This document shows positions 49,909 to 61,771 of a DNA stretch of 64,000 nt, one piece after another. Every line of letters starts with the position of its first letter. The stretch's first letter is position 1. The notes under the pieces were generated by a model that saw only the letters and a list, made by a program, of their open reading frames with translations, ran no database searches and was not told the DNA's origin. The DNA comes from Cladochytrium replicatum (lineage: Eukaryota; Chytridiomycota; Chytridiomycetes; Cladochytriales; Cladochytriaceae). The position numbers and the translations under genes are program-made. The stretch lies in assembly GCA_025526935.1 (NCBI GenBank), contig JAHLKD010000138.1, positions 28,918 through 92,917 of the forward strand. Direction: 5' to 3'.

Positions 49909-50994
49909 GTGGTGAAGCGTAATGCCTACAGATATCATCCCAACCTCCAACCACTAGTTTTCATCGGCCAAATGCTTGCAGAGTTCGATTTACACATGCA
50001 GCACGTTACTGCTTATGCCGGATCCATGGGACAAGCTGGGACTTACTTGGAGAGCTCCCCAGTTGCTAAACCTGCTGAATTTGTGCCAGAACTTGAACCT
50101 GAGCGCCTGCAAGCTCCTGGAGCCAATGCGACTGCTGAGGAGCGTGCTGAATTCGATTGTGAGCTCAAACTCTATAATGCAATCTGTGCAGACAACATGA
50201 GGGATCAGCAGAATTATCGAGCGGAAATGCAGATCTATCAGGCTCAACAGGGATTCAACAACGTTGCAAACTTGCCTGATCCAATGTTTTGGTGCCTGAC
50301 AACTTCAACCTGTTCTGAAGTGTTGAAGTTTGGTTTGAGGGCAATGTAGTTTGATCAGTTTAAGTGCTGCTGATCTGGGACTTGCGCTAGAGATAGTCCT
50401 CAGGTTGCTGTGTGTATGTGCAGAGTTTCGTGTTTCTCCAATCACGCTCTTGTGCCACAGCCACCCGAAATCTCATATCTCAACAGACTCTTTGAATTGT
50501 GCAAACAATTCAAATATACTGTCGTTTCGGCTTTTATAATTAACCTGTAACTATAGATTTATAGGAATATCTAATATAAACATTATTCTCTTGACTAGAG
50601 AGATATAGATCCCAGTGATCGTTCACATGGATAACCATCGTGAGCAGAACATGAAGATTAGCTGTAATCTTGTCTACAATGACATGTTCTCTATGAAAAA
50701 TAAGTATGTAGTACCTTGCATTAATATCATACGAGATGTACTCGAGTATGATATAACTGTCAGCAGCAAACTGATTAGCATCACATCCTTTCTCAAACGC
50801 TTGATCACTTGCAGAACTCTACTAGATTCCAATGAGTAAAGGAGGATGTCTTCATGACCAATAGTTAGAAATGCCAGTTCTTTCATGTAATGTATGATTA
50901 TGCCTGAACTTGTCCCAGACTTCTCCAGTAAGGCTATTTCCCCTCAGTGTCGGTAGTGGATGAAGAATAGAGTAGCTAGTTCCATATATTTGCA

Positions 50995-51573
50995 TGTTAA
51001 ACAAAGCAGTGATCTGGATCCTCAGCTTGTGTGTGTTGATTCACGAGTTAATGATAACAAGAGATGAATAAAGAAGATTGCGAGTCACAAGTGCTAGCGC
51101 AAGAGAACGCTCCTTGTGTGTATCGCCACAGGCTCCTTAAATAAGTTACTGTCGTTTGGCTTTTCCTTCTGGAAGCTCTGGATCACAGCGATCAGGTTTG
51201 ACTTTTCATCTCACATGCGTAGCGAAGCATAATCATAAAAAATTAACTGTGCATGAGATCTAGCTCTCATCAACAGGATTGTATGTTTCCCACGAACGTG
51301 GGAATCATATGTAAACCTTGATCTGATCGGGCTTCACTTCTACAAGTGGATAACAGAAAAGTAATGACAGTTTACTACACTTATGGCTGAAATAAATACA
51401 ACCCATGAAGAAATAACCGAAGGTGTCCAAACTCGTAATAGATCATTTATATGCTTTAGTTCAATAGTTCGAAATGTTGCTTGGTGAAGAGTGACATTTC
51501 TGTATATCAGGCGTTTGTGTTTTGTACTATCAATGACTGGATTGGCCAAGTCCATCAAACGAAATACTTAACA
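50995..51573 (-). repeat. Single LTR of the younger copia family, reverse orientation
   Basis: It starts TGTTAAACAAAG and ends ATACTTAACA on the plus strand. Apart from small differences it is the reverse complement of the roughly 600-bp LTRs at 56774, 57456 and 62478. It sits inside the old relic. The flanking 5-mers do not match, so the site has been rearranged or the LTR is not a simple recombination product. Confidence 0.85.
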
Positions 51574-52879
51574 ATTAAAGGCTATGGAGATATTGCACTT
51601 GTTTTGTCAAATGGTTCAATAAAACACATTCAAAACGCACTTTTTGTTCCTGATTTAGAGGATACACTTATATCTGTCCATAGCATCATCGGGGATGAAG
51701 GTGATATAGTCAGTTTTACCAAAGACAAAGTCTATTTGTCAAACAAAGGAACTAAACAATGTGTTACCATTGGTTTAAGACGTGGAGGTTTATATTATCT
51801 TCATGGAAGTTTGGATACTACTAATCCGTTACTTAAACACTCTTCCAAAATAGGTGCAGCTATTTTGACGAATCTTTCTAATTCTGCACTCTCTGTTGGC
51901 AAACTGATTGTTTTACCTGGTACCACTACAATCACTGCCCAAGAGCAGCAGACAACCACATCTGGTGTAAGGTTTGACACAGTGAAGGACAACAATGTTT
52001 TCCCAAAAGATTCTAACAAAACTAGAGATTACGGGGGTGAAGTTTTAGACGGAGCTTCATCTGCAACATTAAGTCTATACTCCCAAACAATGGCTGATAG
52101 TGGAGTAAACAACATTTCAGCTGTGACCATTAACAAATTAGCTAGATTACACCAGCAATTTGGTCACATACATTTGCGAAAAATCCTGCAAACTCTTCTC
52201 TGGGAAAGAAACTGCCCAAAATCAGGAGTGATGCACTTGATTTTGTTAACTTGTCTATTTTACAGAACTGCATGATTTGCAATCAGACTAAGGCTGGACA
52301 AACTCCAATTTACTCAACGCTAAGTCCAGCACTGAGGAAATTATATCGCCTACATACTGATGCAGTACCAATTGTCAGAAATGGCACATCAATAGGTCAC
52401 TGGCAGATTATTGTAGATGAATACAGTTCTCACATCACAATCTACTTCTTGCAACGAAAGAGCGAAGCCTCTCATAGTATGCTAAGACACATCGCAGATG
52501 TTGAAAATAGGTTTCTGCCACTTCACGTCTATGAAGTGAAATCCGATTCTGGAGAACTATTGTCAAACCAATTCTTGACTTGGTGTAGTAACAAGGTACC
52601 ACGCATACATGCCCATCCTTCACCTGCATCAGTCAAAGAGCTGAATGGTCTTGTTGAACAGAATGTCTGTTCAATGAAGGAGATGTACAAGTCTATGCTG
52701 AAAACTGCTGGTCTTCCACATACTTTACAGTTCATCAAATTTGCCATCCTTTATGCTGGGACTGTCAAAATTCCTGTTTACCATTCTAGAACTAAGAATG
52801 TACCACATGCTGTTTACTTTGACAAGCTGATTGATCCGGCAATCATTCACACCTTTGGTACCCTGGTTAGTCTCTGGAT

Positions 52880-53317
52880 TGTTGAGTGTTGTTTCGTTCA
52901 TAAAAGTTTTCCTTCTTTGTTTTTACTTTCAAAAGAAAAAGTTCAGCTGAGGATAACAACAGGATTATTGTTGATCCTCGGAATCGAACTTGCGACATGA
53001 TGTTGAATGGCTTGTGGTTTAACCCACGACCCTAGCTTTGCTGTTATCCAAAACTTTCATTCCTGTTTCTATTTCGGCTTCATGTTCTTCGACGAAAACT
53101 TCAAAAGCCAGCGTTCCAGAAAATTCCGGATCACCAGCAAACTTGAAGGGGACTTACCAAAGGAGGAAGGAGAGCGCCGCTGCTGACGTGGCAAGGACAA
53201 ATTAAGGGAGGCTTTGTTGGGAATGGGAGAACCTATAAAAGGTGTGAGTCTTAAGCTTCCAATACATCGAACAAGTACCTCTTATCTGATCTTACCTGCC
53301 TACGAAGAAATTCTACA
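52880..53317 (+). repeat. Solo LTR of another family with 5-bp target duplication
   Basis: This 438-bp insert interrupts the integrase of the old relic exactly between two copies of TGGAT (52875-52879 and 53318-53322). It begins TGTTGAGTG and ends TTCTACA, and carries a CCTATAAAAGG TATA-like box near 53231. These are the marks of a solo LTR left by recombination. Its sequence is unlike the LTRs of the younger copies. Confidence 0.85.
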
Positions 53318-54076
53318 TGGATCTCTCCAGAACAAAGGTCTAGTCGCAAAGTATCAGAGAAGTCAGAGCTAGGACTATTTCTGGGTTATAAGGGTGAAAA
53401 TATGAAAATCATTCATGCTTTGAATCTTAATACCAAATGCATGAGCGAATATTTTCATTTTACTTTTCATGAGGGAGTATTTGTTGGCTTAAACCCAACA
53501 TCACAAACTTTAAATGACATCACCAAACACTATCCTATTCCTCAGGGTCAACATTTTGATATTTCAAAGTTACCTGATATGAATAGCTATAATGAAAATA
53601 CTACAGACTCAGATTCTGATGATAGTGCTAACACCTCATCTGATGAGGAGTTGGATCCCAATCAACGATTTTATCATCGAATCGATATCTCACAAATGCA
53701 TGTTACTCCTATGTCCCAACATGATTCAAATGTTGATGAGGAGTACTATACCACCAACGACTATAACCATTCGTTAAACATGAACGATGACACTTATGTA
53801 CCACTTTCTGTACAACACGTACAAGAACAAAATGAAGATGATTCCCAAAGTGATTTGGAAGATTTACAATGGATTGGTGAAGATGATGACAACGATTATG
53901 GATTTGTTGCACACAATGCCAAACGTCGCAAACTTAAAGGCAAACAACCTATGGTTACTCCAACAAACAGATTTCATCCCCAGCGAAGACATCCTTTGTT
54001 GAGACGTAATATCCCCAATGTCAATGTAAATGAGAAAGCAAAGTTGAGTACACCTGACATTCCTATACCTCAAGGA

Positions 54077-54675
54077 TGTTGAACAAAGCTGTGGTCTGGA
54101 TCCTCAGGTTGTGTGTGTTGCTAATTCACGGGTTAATGTTTCTAAGAGATGAATAAAGAAGATTGCGAGTCACAAGTACTAGCGCAAGAGAATGCTCCTT
54201 GTGTGTATCGCCACAGGCTCCTTAAATAAGTGTACTGTCGTTTTGGCTTTTCCTTCCGGAAGATCTGGATCGAAGCAATAAGGTTTGACTCTTCTTCTCA
54301 CAGGCGTAGCAAAGCATAATCATGCTAAGCTGTGCGTGAGATCTAGCTCTCCTCAACAGGATTGTTCTCACACATGATTCCCACGAACGCGTTAATCATA
54401 TGTAAACCTTTGCTGTGATCTGATCCGGGCTTCACTTCTACAAGTGGATGATAGAAAAGTAATGACAGTTTACTATACCTATGGCCGCAATAAATATAAC
54501 CCATGAAGAAATAACCGGAGGTATCCAAACTCGTAATAGATCATCATCTATATGCTTTAGTTCAATAGTTAGAAATGTTGCTCAGTGAAGAGTGACATTT
54601 CTGTATATCGGGCGTTTGTGTTTTTGTACTATCAATGACTGGATTGGCCAAGTCCATCAATCGAAATACTTAACA
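54077..54675 (-). repeat. 3' LTR of copia copy C (minus strand)
   Basis: 599 bp, reverse complement of the LTRs at 56774, 57456 and 62478. Its outer boundary here (TGTTGAAC at 54077) defines the true 3' end of this LTR family as TTCAACA. Confidence 0.9.
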
Positions 54676-54686
54676 CACCCCCTCAG
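54676..54686 (-). promoter_or_regulatory. Polypurine tract of copia copy C
   Basis: Read on the minus strand, CTGAGGGGGTG lies directly before the 3' LTR, the position of the plus-strand priming site in LTR retrotransposons. Confidence 0.75.
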
Positions 54687-54802
54687 TCATTAGATAGGTA
54701 CAACCGAGAGTATCACTCAACCGATCATAACTTTCTGTAAATGCTGAAGTTGATATTCTATTGAAATAAAGGTGAGTTGTATGGACATCGCCAGCCGGTC
54801 GT

Positions 54803-56773
54803 TCAAGATAGTATATTAAGTGAAGACTGACTGACTAGCCCCAACGAGCCCCTGTGTTTAAGGTATAATTTACTTCCAAGAGGTTTAGTTAAGATGTCCG
54901 CGATCATATCAGAAGTATCCATATGGTGTAACTCCTGATGTTTCTGTTCAACTTGGAGATTCACAAATCTCTCGCGAACGTCCATGTGTTTGGTCCGTTT
55001 GTTGTTGAACAGATTGTTTGCGATAGACTCGGTGGATTGATTGTCTTGCCATAAACGGAGCGGATTGAACGACGTAATTCCAATACCCGTCATAAGATTT
55101 TTCATCCACTTCATCTCACGCGATAGTTCGTTCAGCGCATACAGTTCGGCTTCCGACGACGAGGCTGCAATAGTCTGTTGTCGAATCGACTGCCAACTGA
55201 TTGCCGCATTAGCGAACATTACCACGTAACCGGTTCGTGAGTATCTATCTGCATCGCCCGCCCAGTCTGCATCGGCATAACCTTGTGGGTTGTTAGCCGA
55301 ATCAAACATGTAGAGACCGTCGGGTCTTAGCATCGGAGACGTGATACCAGTCCGTGTATAGTGTAAACCGTAATCCCAAGTACCGAGTAAATATCGTTGT
55401 AATCGATAGAGAGCCTTTGATTCTGACTGTCGAGGATCAATCTGATGTTGTGCCAAAATATTGACTGCGTATGAAATATCCGGTCGTGTCTTAGTCGCCA
55501 CGTACGATATCTTCATTAACATTGATCGAAATTGTGTTGCCTCGGCATCGGACAGTGTTGGTGTGGTCTCATCAAAGATATATGATTTTGACATCGGTGT
55601 TTTGGTCGGTTTGATGTTGGTACCCCATAAATTCGCTTCTTCGAGAATCTTCTTTACGTACAATGCATTGCTAAGGAAATATCCTTCCGTTGTCTGCAAT
55701 AACTCCATTTTCAGAATCCATTTCGCCTTCGAAGTACTGCCTACTGTGAACGAAGTTTCCAAATCGGTCTGAAACCGATGATATGCGTTTGGATCTGTGG
55801 AAAAATGTAGTATATCATCGACATGAACGGTAGTGTGTTCGCGGGTATTATTTGTTGGATTGTATCGCCAGAAATGACAGATGTCTGCAATATTCCGCAC
55901 GAAACCAACACTGAGATATTGTTTCCAAAGAGTTTTGTACCATTCTCGAGCTGCCTGGTGTAGACCGTACAGACTTTTGATAAGTCTGCAGACGATGGGT
56001 CGATTCCGGAAATCTACTCGTCCGAAACCATGAGGGAGTTCGACGTAGTTCTCTTCTTCCAGTATTGCATTGAGATATGCACCCTTGATATCAAACTGGA
56101 ATATGATCATGCCGACTAATGCTGCTAATGCAATCAGAAAACGGATCGTGGACGTTTTCGTAACTGGAGAATAGGTTTCATCGAAATCCAATCCTTCAAT
56201 CTGTGAAAATCCTCGTACGACCCAACGTGCTTTGAATCGAGTAATATTGCCATGTTCGTCAAGCTTATATGTGAAAACCCATTTGCCCGATAATAAATTC
56301 CGTCCATCAGGTAAAAACGTTTCGGCCCAAGTATTGTTGCCGACTAGTTGTGTAACTTCCTCCTTCATCGCCGCTAACCAGAATGGAGCCTCATCGGATC
56401 GTGATAAAGCCTCACGAAGAGTCTTTGGTGCAGTCCGTATATTTCCATTCGCAATTGGTTTGTTGGATATGAGGAATCGGCCTTCAGGGTCCAATCGATA
56501 TTAGGAACGGACCGGGTAAACAAGGAATTTTGTTTCCTTTTGGCGTTCGACAAATTTGCACTTGCTTGACGTTTTCGTTTTCTTGCTGCATATGCTTCGT
56601 CGACATCTTCTCCAATGAATTGAAGATCACTTTCGAGTTGTGCATCATATTCCTCTACAGGAGATACGGAAGACAAATTCGGAGATTCTTCAGTAATGGA
56701 TTGTGGAGTCGATAAATCAGCATTTGGATCATAATCAGCATCGTCTGGGTCATCATCGTCTAGTCCATGTAAA
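54803..56773 (-). pseudogene. Copia copy C, pol 3' part (reverse transcriptase and RNase H)
   Basis: The 563-codon open frame ending at 54803 encodes the reverse transcriptase (F-D-E-T-Y-S-P-V, F-D-I-K-G-A-Y-L-N, V-H-V-D-D-I-L at the active site). It also encodes RNase H (A-A-S-S-S-E-A-E-L-Y-A-L, W-Q-D-N-Q-S). This is the only complete reverse transcriptase-RNase H block in the window. Upstream, the frame shifts by one base near 56460. At 56773 the copy is cut by the LTR of copy A, in the acidic linker after integrase. Gag and integrase of copy C are not in the window. Confidence 0.9.
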
Positions 56774-57374
56774 TGTTAAGTATTTCGATTGATGGACTTG
56801 GCCAATCCAGTCATTGATAGTACAAAAACACAAACGCCCGATATACAGAAATGCCACTCTTCACTGAGCAACATTTCTAACTATTGAACTAAAGCATATA
56901 GATGATGATCTATTACGAGTTTGGATACCTCCGGGTATTTCTTCATGGGTTATATTTATTGCGGCCATAGGTATAGTAAACTGTCATTACTTTTCTATCA
57001 TCCACTTGTAGAAGTGAAGCCCGGATCAGATCACAGCAAAGGTTTACATATGATTAACGCGTTCGTGGGAATCATGTGTGAGAACAATCCTGTTCAGGAG
57101 AGCTAGATCTCACGCACAGCTTAGCATGATTATGCTTCGCTACGCCTGTGAGAAGAAGAGTCAAACCTTATCGCTTCGATCCAGATCTTCCGGAAGGAAA
57201 AGCCAAAACGACAGTACACTTATTTAAGGAGCCTGTGGCGATACACACAAGGAGCATTCTCTTGCGCTAGTACTTGTGACTCGCAATCTTCTTTATTCAT
57301 CTCTTAGAAACATTAACCCGTGAATTAGCAACACACACACAACCTGAGGATCCAGACCACAGCTTTGTTCAACA
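56774..57374 (+). repeat. 5' LTR of copia copy A
   Basis: About 601 bp, TGTTAAG to TTCAACA. It is inserted into copy C and followed by only 81 bp of internal sequence (57375-57455: leader and the first codons of gag) before copy B interrupts it. Confidence 0.9.
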
Positions 57375-57455
57375 CAATAGTTACGAATCGTTGCTTAACA
57401 CATTTCTTTGGACAACAACGACAAGATGGGTTCAGGATCGAATGACGCCACATCT
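57375..57455 (+). mobile_element. Internal remnant of copia copy A
   Basis: It carries the leader and the gag ATG with about ten codons, identical to the start of copy B's gag, then stops at the LTR of copy B. The rest of copy A must lie beyond the right edge. Confidence 0.85.
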
Positions 57456-58054
57456 TGTTAAGTATTTCGATTGATGGACTTGGCCAATCCAGTCATTGAT
57501 AGTACAAAAACACAAACGCCCGATATACAGAAATGTCACTCTTCACTGAGCAACATTTCTAACTATTGAACTAAAGCATATAGATGATGATCTATTACGA
57601 GTTTGGATACCTCCGGGTATTTCTTCATGGGTTATATTTATTGCGGCCATAGGTATAGTAAACTGTCATTACTTTTCTATCATCCACTTGTAGAAGTGAA
57701 GCCCGGATCAGATCACAGCAAAGGTTTACATATGATTAACGCGTTCGTGGGAATCATGTGTGAGAACAATCCTGTTGAGGAGAGCTAGATCTCACGCACA
57801 GCTTAGCATGATTATGCTTCGCTACGCCTGTGAGAAGAAGAGTCAAACCTTATCGCTTCGATCCAGATCTTCCGGAAGGAAAAGCCAAAACGACAGTACA
57901 CTTATTTAAGGAGCCTGTGGCGATACACACAAGGAGCATTCTCTTGCGCTAGTACTTGTGACTCGCAATCTTCTTTATTCATCTCTTAGAAACATTAACC
58001 CGTGAATTAGCAACACACACAACCTGAGGATCCAGACCACAGCTTTGTTCAACA
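57456..58054 (+). repeat. 5' LTR of copia copy B
   Basis: 599 bp, nearly identical to LTR A. It begins TGTTAAG and ends TTCAACA. The next 51 bp (58055-58105) are the leader, where the primer-binding site should lie. I could not match it to a tRNA by eye. Confidence 0.9.
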
Positions 58055-58105
58055 CAATAGTTACGAATCGTTGCTTAACACATTTCTTTGGACAACAACG
58101 ACAAG

Positions 58106-61100
58106 ATGGGTTCAGGATCGAATGACGCCACATCTTCGCGGCCGAAGCCATTCACCGGTAAAACGCTGCAGGATTTCGATCTGTACATGGAACAAGTGCA
58201 GACTTACGCAAACTTACGTGGCGGCGCTGGCACTATGCTTCTCCAAGAACCAATGGCTCTTCCTGATAGTCCGAATTACGAGGCGGAAGGAAATCGCCCA
58301 CAGCGTCCGATAGTCATCGCCGGAGCTGCTGGCGGAGCTGCTAACGAAGCACGAGCACAATGGGAAGCAGAACTACGTGAACATTTGGCGATCGTCACAC
58401 ACAACAGTCACTTACGTACGCAATATCGTGCTGAGATGCAAGATTACCGTGCACAACAAGCGGACAATAACGTCGCAGTTGGAATTCTATGCGAATGTTT
58501 CCCAAAACGCGACATGAATCGAGTCAGAGCTTATGCGTCAGCAAAAGGCAAAGTCGATGGACTTCGCCGAATTTTCAGTGCTGGCGGTCAAGCTCCGATC
58601 GAATCGTCTATGTGGGAGCAACGGCTGGTAGATCTGAAATGTACGAACGGTCAGTCGGCAGAAAGCGTTCAGCAGTTTGTGACCGACCTCACTGAGTTAT
58701 TCGAACTCAAACTGAACTCTTTACCGGACGAACTCGTAATCAAGGATCTACTAAACCGGTTAGTCGCAAAAATCACGATGCAGACAATTGAACTACGGAC
58801 CCTCGTACCTTTTCTCGGAAAAATGATCACTTCTGCGTATGCCGAATGGGAACCGGCGTTAATACAAGATCCAATTGATGCTGCAAACCCGAATGCTCCG
58901 CGACCATTCCACCAAAAGCCAACGCATTACTTCGAAACAGTGTCAAATATCTTGACCGACCTAAACCAATTGGTCCAACTCAACGTCACCATGGATGCCG
59001 GTGGGCCGAATGGGACAAAGAAGGCCATGAAGGCAAAGGCGAAGAAAGCGAAGGCGAAAGCGAAAGCCAAGGTTGCGAAGTCGGAGGATATTTGTACCTT
59101 GCATCCAAACTCATCTCACACCAATGCTCAATGCCGTAAGCAGGGTGCCTCGGGTGGCTCAGGCAGTAGCGGTGGGAGTAGCAGTTCCACTCGGACCAGG
59201 CAGTCGCAGGACTCCAGGTCGTCCACATCTTCTTCTGCAAAGAAGACAGATCTCACATGCAATTTCTGTGGCAAACGAGGACACAAGCAGTCGGCGTGTA
59301 AACGCTATCTCACTGCAAAGAGTCTTTGTTTAGACACGGATTTTCGTGCATTCATTGCCAGCCGTGGCGATGCAGGTGATGATTCGTCGGAGGACGAATC
59401 TACCGCCAAACCGGTGTTGACCAAGAAGGTAATCTTTGACCTTACCCAACCTACTTCTGTTGATAAAGATGCTGACACATACATCGGAAATATGTTTTCG
59501 ATAGTGAACGCACACTCGGCACAGAAGGTTGTCCGTGTACATGTTCAAGCAAAGGATCGTGTGGGTTTGCTTGATACAGGCGCAACTGTTTGGATGACAC
59601 CTAATCGTCATGCCTTTAGTTCGCTGACGTATACGAATGACGAGGACGTGGTGGAACTAGCGGATAGTCATACAATTCCAGTTTGTGGTTTTGGAGATGT
59701 ATCTGTAGTTTTACCCAATGGGCGAATTAAGATAATACACAACGCACTTTATGTTCCTGATCTCGAAGACACACTTGCATCAGTGTGTAGTATCATTGGA
59801 GACTCCGGGGACATTGTGAGTTTCACCAAAGACAAGGTTATCCTCACGCATGGTGATACGGATGAACATGTTATTATTGGGCGACGGGAAAGAGATTTGT
59901 ACTATCTCTATGCTGATGTTAGTACCGTCGGAACTCACCAACCGCGGCATGCGATTGCTCAACGAGCTAAAGCAGTAGCGGTATCCGCAGAAGGTCTCGA
60001 TCAGTCGATGGACTTTACGTCCGGTGTACGATCTTCTCACGCGATGGGTCTCGATGTAATGTCAGACAACAACATTCGTCAAACGAACGATGATGAATGT
60101 CAACGAGCATCTCAAGATACAGTTGGAGTGAGCACCAACTTATCGCCAGTGACAGTACACGAACTTGCAAAGTTACACCAGCAGTTTGGTCACATCCACT
60201 TACGGACAATCTTTCGAACGGCAGAGAAGCTCAACATCAAAATGCCCAAGGTTGAACCGGATGCATTCAATCTTGTCAACAAATCAATTATGCAGAATTG
60301 TTTGGTCTGTAGTCGCACGAAGCTGAAGCAGAAGCCGATTTATTCTACAATAAGTCGAGCTCCGAGGAAACTTTTCCGTCTGTTTTCCGATGTCGTACGT
60401 TTAATCTACGACGGACAGAAGAAGAGATATTGGCAGATCATTGTCGACGAACAACCTCGTTTCATCACAATCTACTTCCTGAATCGAAAGAGTGATGCGG
60501 TGGATAGTATGATTCGACATATCGCTGATGTGGAAAATCGCAATCACCCATTACACGTTGCTGAACTACGTTCCGATTCAGGAGAATTGATTACTAAACG
60601 GTTGATCCAATGGTGCAATACCAAGATTCCTCGCATCCGCGTCCACCCAGCTCCTCCGTCAGTAAAGGAACTCGATGGTCTATCAGAGCGGAATATACAA
60701 TCGATCAAGTATATGTCGGACGCGATGCTGCTACAAGCTGGACTACCACGAACACTTCAATTCGTGCAACTCTCCATCCTATACGCTGCGGTCGTCAAGA
60801 ACGCTACTTTCCATTCAGCTGTGAATGCGATTCCGTACTGTGCTTACCTTGACAAGCGGATAGATTTGGCAACTATCCACGCCTTTGGAACACTCGTTAG
60901 TTTGTGGATCTCACACGAACAAAGGTTGGCGCGCAGAATCCGAGACAAGTCTGAACTAGGTCTGTTTCTCAGATACAAGGGTGAAGACCTGAAGATCGTC
61001 ATAGCACTCAATTTTCGGACAAACACAATAGGCGAATACTTCCATGTTACGTTCCACGAGGGAGTTTTTGTTGGTTATAATCCTACCCGACAGTTACTCG

Positions 61101-61771
61101 ACGATCTTACGGTACAATATCCACTGAAGGCCGGGACATATTTCGATGTTGATCAAATACCAACCGGGGATCAGGGGGTGCAAGAGACGACTGTTGAGTT
61201 TGTCTCAGACAATTTCCCGATTTCTACCGTTGCAGACGAAGAAATCGATGAGGATATAAACGACGACCCCATATATTACCGCTTAGAAGAAGCCGGTGAC
61301 ATGCATGTTGTTGAACATTTACATGGACTAGACGATGATGACCCAGACGATGCTGATTATGATCCAAATGCTGATTTATCGACTCCACAATCCATTACTG
61401 AAGAATCTCCGAATTTGTCTTCCGTATCTCCTGTAGAGGAATATGATGCACAACTCGAAAGTGATCTTCAATTCATTGGAGAAGATGTCGACGAAGCGTA
61501 TGCAGCAAGAAAACGAAAACGTCAAGCAAGTGCAAATTTGTCGAACGCCAAAAGGAAACAAAATTCCTTATTTACCCGGTCCGTTCCTAATATCGATTGG
61601 ACCCTGAAGGCCGATTCCTCATATCCAACACAACCAATTGCGAATGGAAATATACGGACTGCACCAAAGACTCTTCGTGAGGCTTTATCACGATCCGATG
61701 AGGCTCCATTCTGGTTAGCGGCGATGAAGGAGGAAGTTACACAACTAGTCGGCAACAATACTTGGGCCTGA
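58106..61771 (+). CDS. Copia copy B gag-pol, open for 1221 codons
   Basis: Ty1/copia polyprotein. The ATG at 58106 follows the leader, and the open frame 18 nt upstream begins TTG. Order of parts: gag with a central helical region; a Lys/Ala-rich basic tract and Ser-rich linker; a C-x2-C-x4-H-x4-C zinc knuckle at about 59260-59300; aspartic protease with L-L-D-T-G-A-T at about 59570; pre-integrase (L-H-Q-Q-F-G-H-I-H-L); integrase with R-S-D-S-G-E-L; and an acidic linker. The frame ends prematurely just before the reverse transcriptase because of one extra T near 61768, compared with copy C. Apart from that and the truncation by copy D it looks recent. Confidence 0.9.
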   Translation: MGSGSNDATSSRPKPFTGKTLQDFDLYMEQVQTYANLRGGAGTMLLQEPMALPDSPNYEAEGNRPQRPIVIAGAAGGAANEARAQWEAELREHLAIVTHNSHLRTQYRAEMQDYRAQQADNNVAVGILCECFPKRDMNRVRAYASAKGKVDGLRRIFSAGGQAPIESSMWEQRLVDLKCTNGQSAESVQQFVTDLTELFELKLNSLPDELVIKDLLNRLVAKITMQTIELRTLVPFLGKMITSAYAEWEPALIQDPIDAANPNAPRPFHQKPTHYFETVSNILTDLNQLVQLNVTMDAGGPNGTKKAMKAKAKKAKAKAKAKVAKSEDICTLHPNSSHTNAQCRKQGASGGSGSSGGSSSSTRTRQSQDSRSSTSSSAKKTDLTCNFCGKRGHKQSACKRYLTAKSLCLDTDFRAFIASRGDAGDDSSEDESTAKPVLTKKVIFDLTQPTSVDKDADTYIGNMFSIVNAHSAQKVVRVHVQAKDRVGLLDTGATVWMTPNRHAFSSLTYTNDEDVVELADSHTIPVCGFGDVSVVLPNGRIKIIHNALYVPDLEDTLASVCSIIGDSGDIVSFTKDKVILTHGDTDEHVIIGRRERDLYYLYADVSTVGTHQPRHAIAQRAKAVAVSAEGLDQSMDFTSGVRSSHAMGLDVMSDNNIRQTNDDECQRASQDTVGVSTNLSPVTVHELAKLHQQFGHIHLRTIFRTAEKLNIKMPKVEPDAFNLVNKSIMQNCLVCSRTKLKQKPIYSTISRAPRKLFRLFSDVVRLIYDGQKKRYWQIIVDEQPRFITIYFLNRKSDAVDSMIRHIADVENRNHPLHVAELRSDSGELITKRLIQWCNTKIPRIRVHPAPPSVKELDGLSERNIQSIKYMSDAMLLQAGLPRTLQFVQLSILYAAVVKNATFHSAVNAIPYCAYLDKRIDLATIHAFGTLVSLWISHEQRLARRIRDKSELGLFLRYKGEDLKIVIALNFRTNTIGEYFHVTFHEGVFVGYNPTRQLLDDLTVQYPLKAGTYFDVDQIPTGDQGVQETTVEFVSDNFPISTVADEEIDEDINDDPIYYRLEEAGDMHVVEHLHGLDDDDPDDADYDPNADLSTPQSITEESPNLSSVSPVEEYDAQLESDLQFIGEDVDEAYAARKRKRQASANLSNAKRKQNSLFTRSVPNIDWTLKADSSYPTQPIANGNIRTAPKTLREALSRSDEAPFWLAAMKEEVTQLVGNNTWA

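Larger units (their letters stand above)
49909..54076 (+). mobile_element. Old AT-rich Ty1/copia relic
   Basis: Degenerate gag-pol related to, but clearly diverged from, the younger copies to its right. A gag piece lies at 49960-50290 (D-L-H-M-Q-H-V, R-A-E-M-Q-I-Y-Q-A-Q-Q). The region after the protease lies at 51574-51800 (A-L-F-V-P-D-L-E-D-T-L). Pre-integrase sequence (L-H-Q-Q-F-G-H-I-H-L) is near 52150, and integrase lies at 52260-52879 with K-S-D-S-G-E-L-L. Integrase C terminus and linker lie at 53323-54076 (F-H-E-G-V-F-V-G). Frame changes and inserts break it at 50995, 52200 and 52880, and the reverse transcriptase would lie beyond the insertion at 54077. Codon use is much richer in A and T than in the younger copies. 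Confidence 0.85.

Noticed and set aside
56921-57106. 61-codon open frame repeated in every copia LTR
   Set aside because: It lies wholly within the LTR, occurs only where the LTR occurs, and has no known motif.
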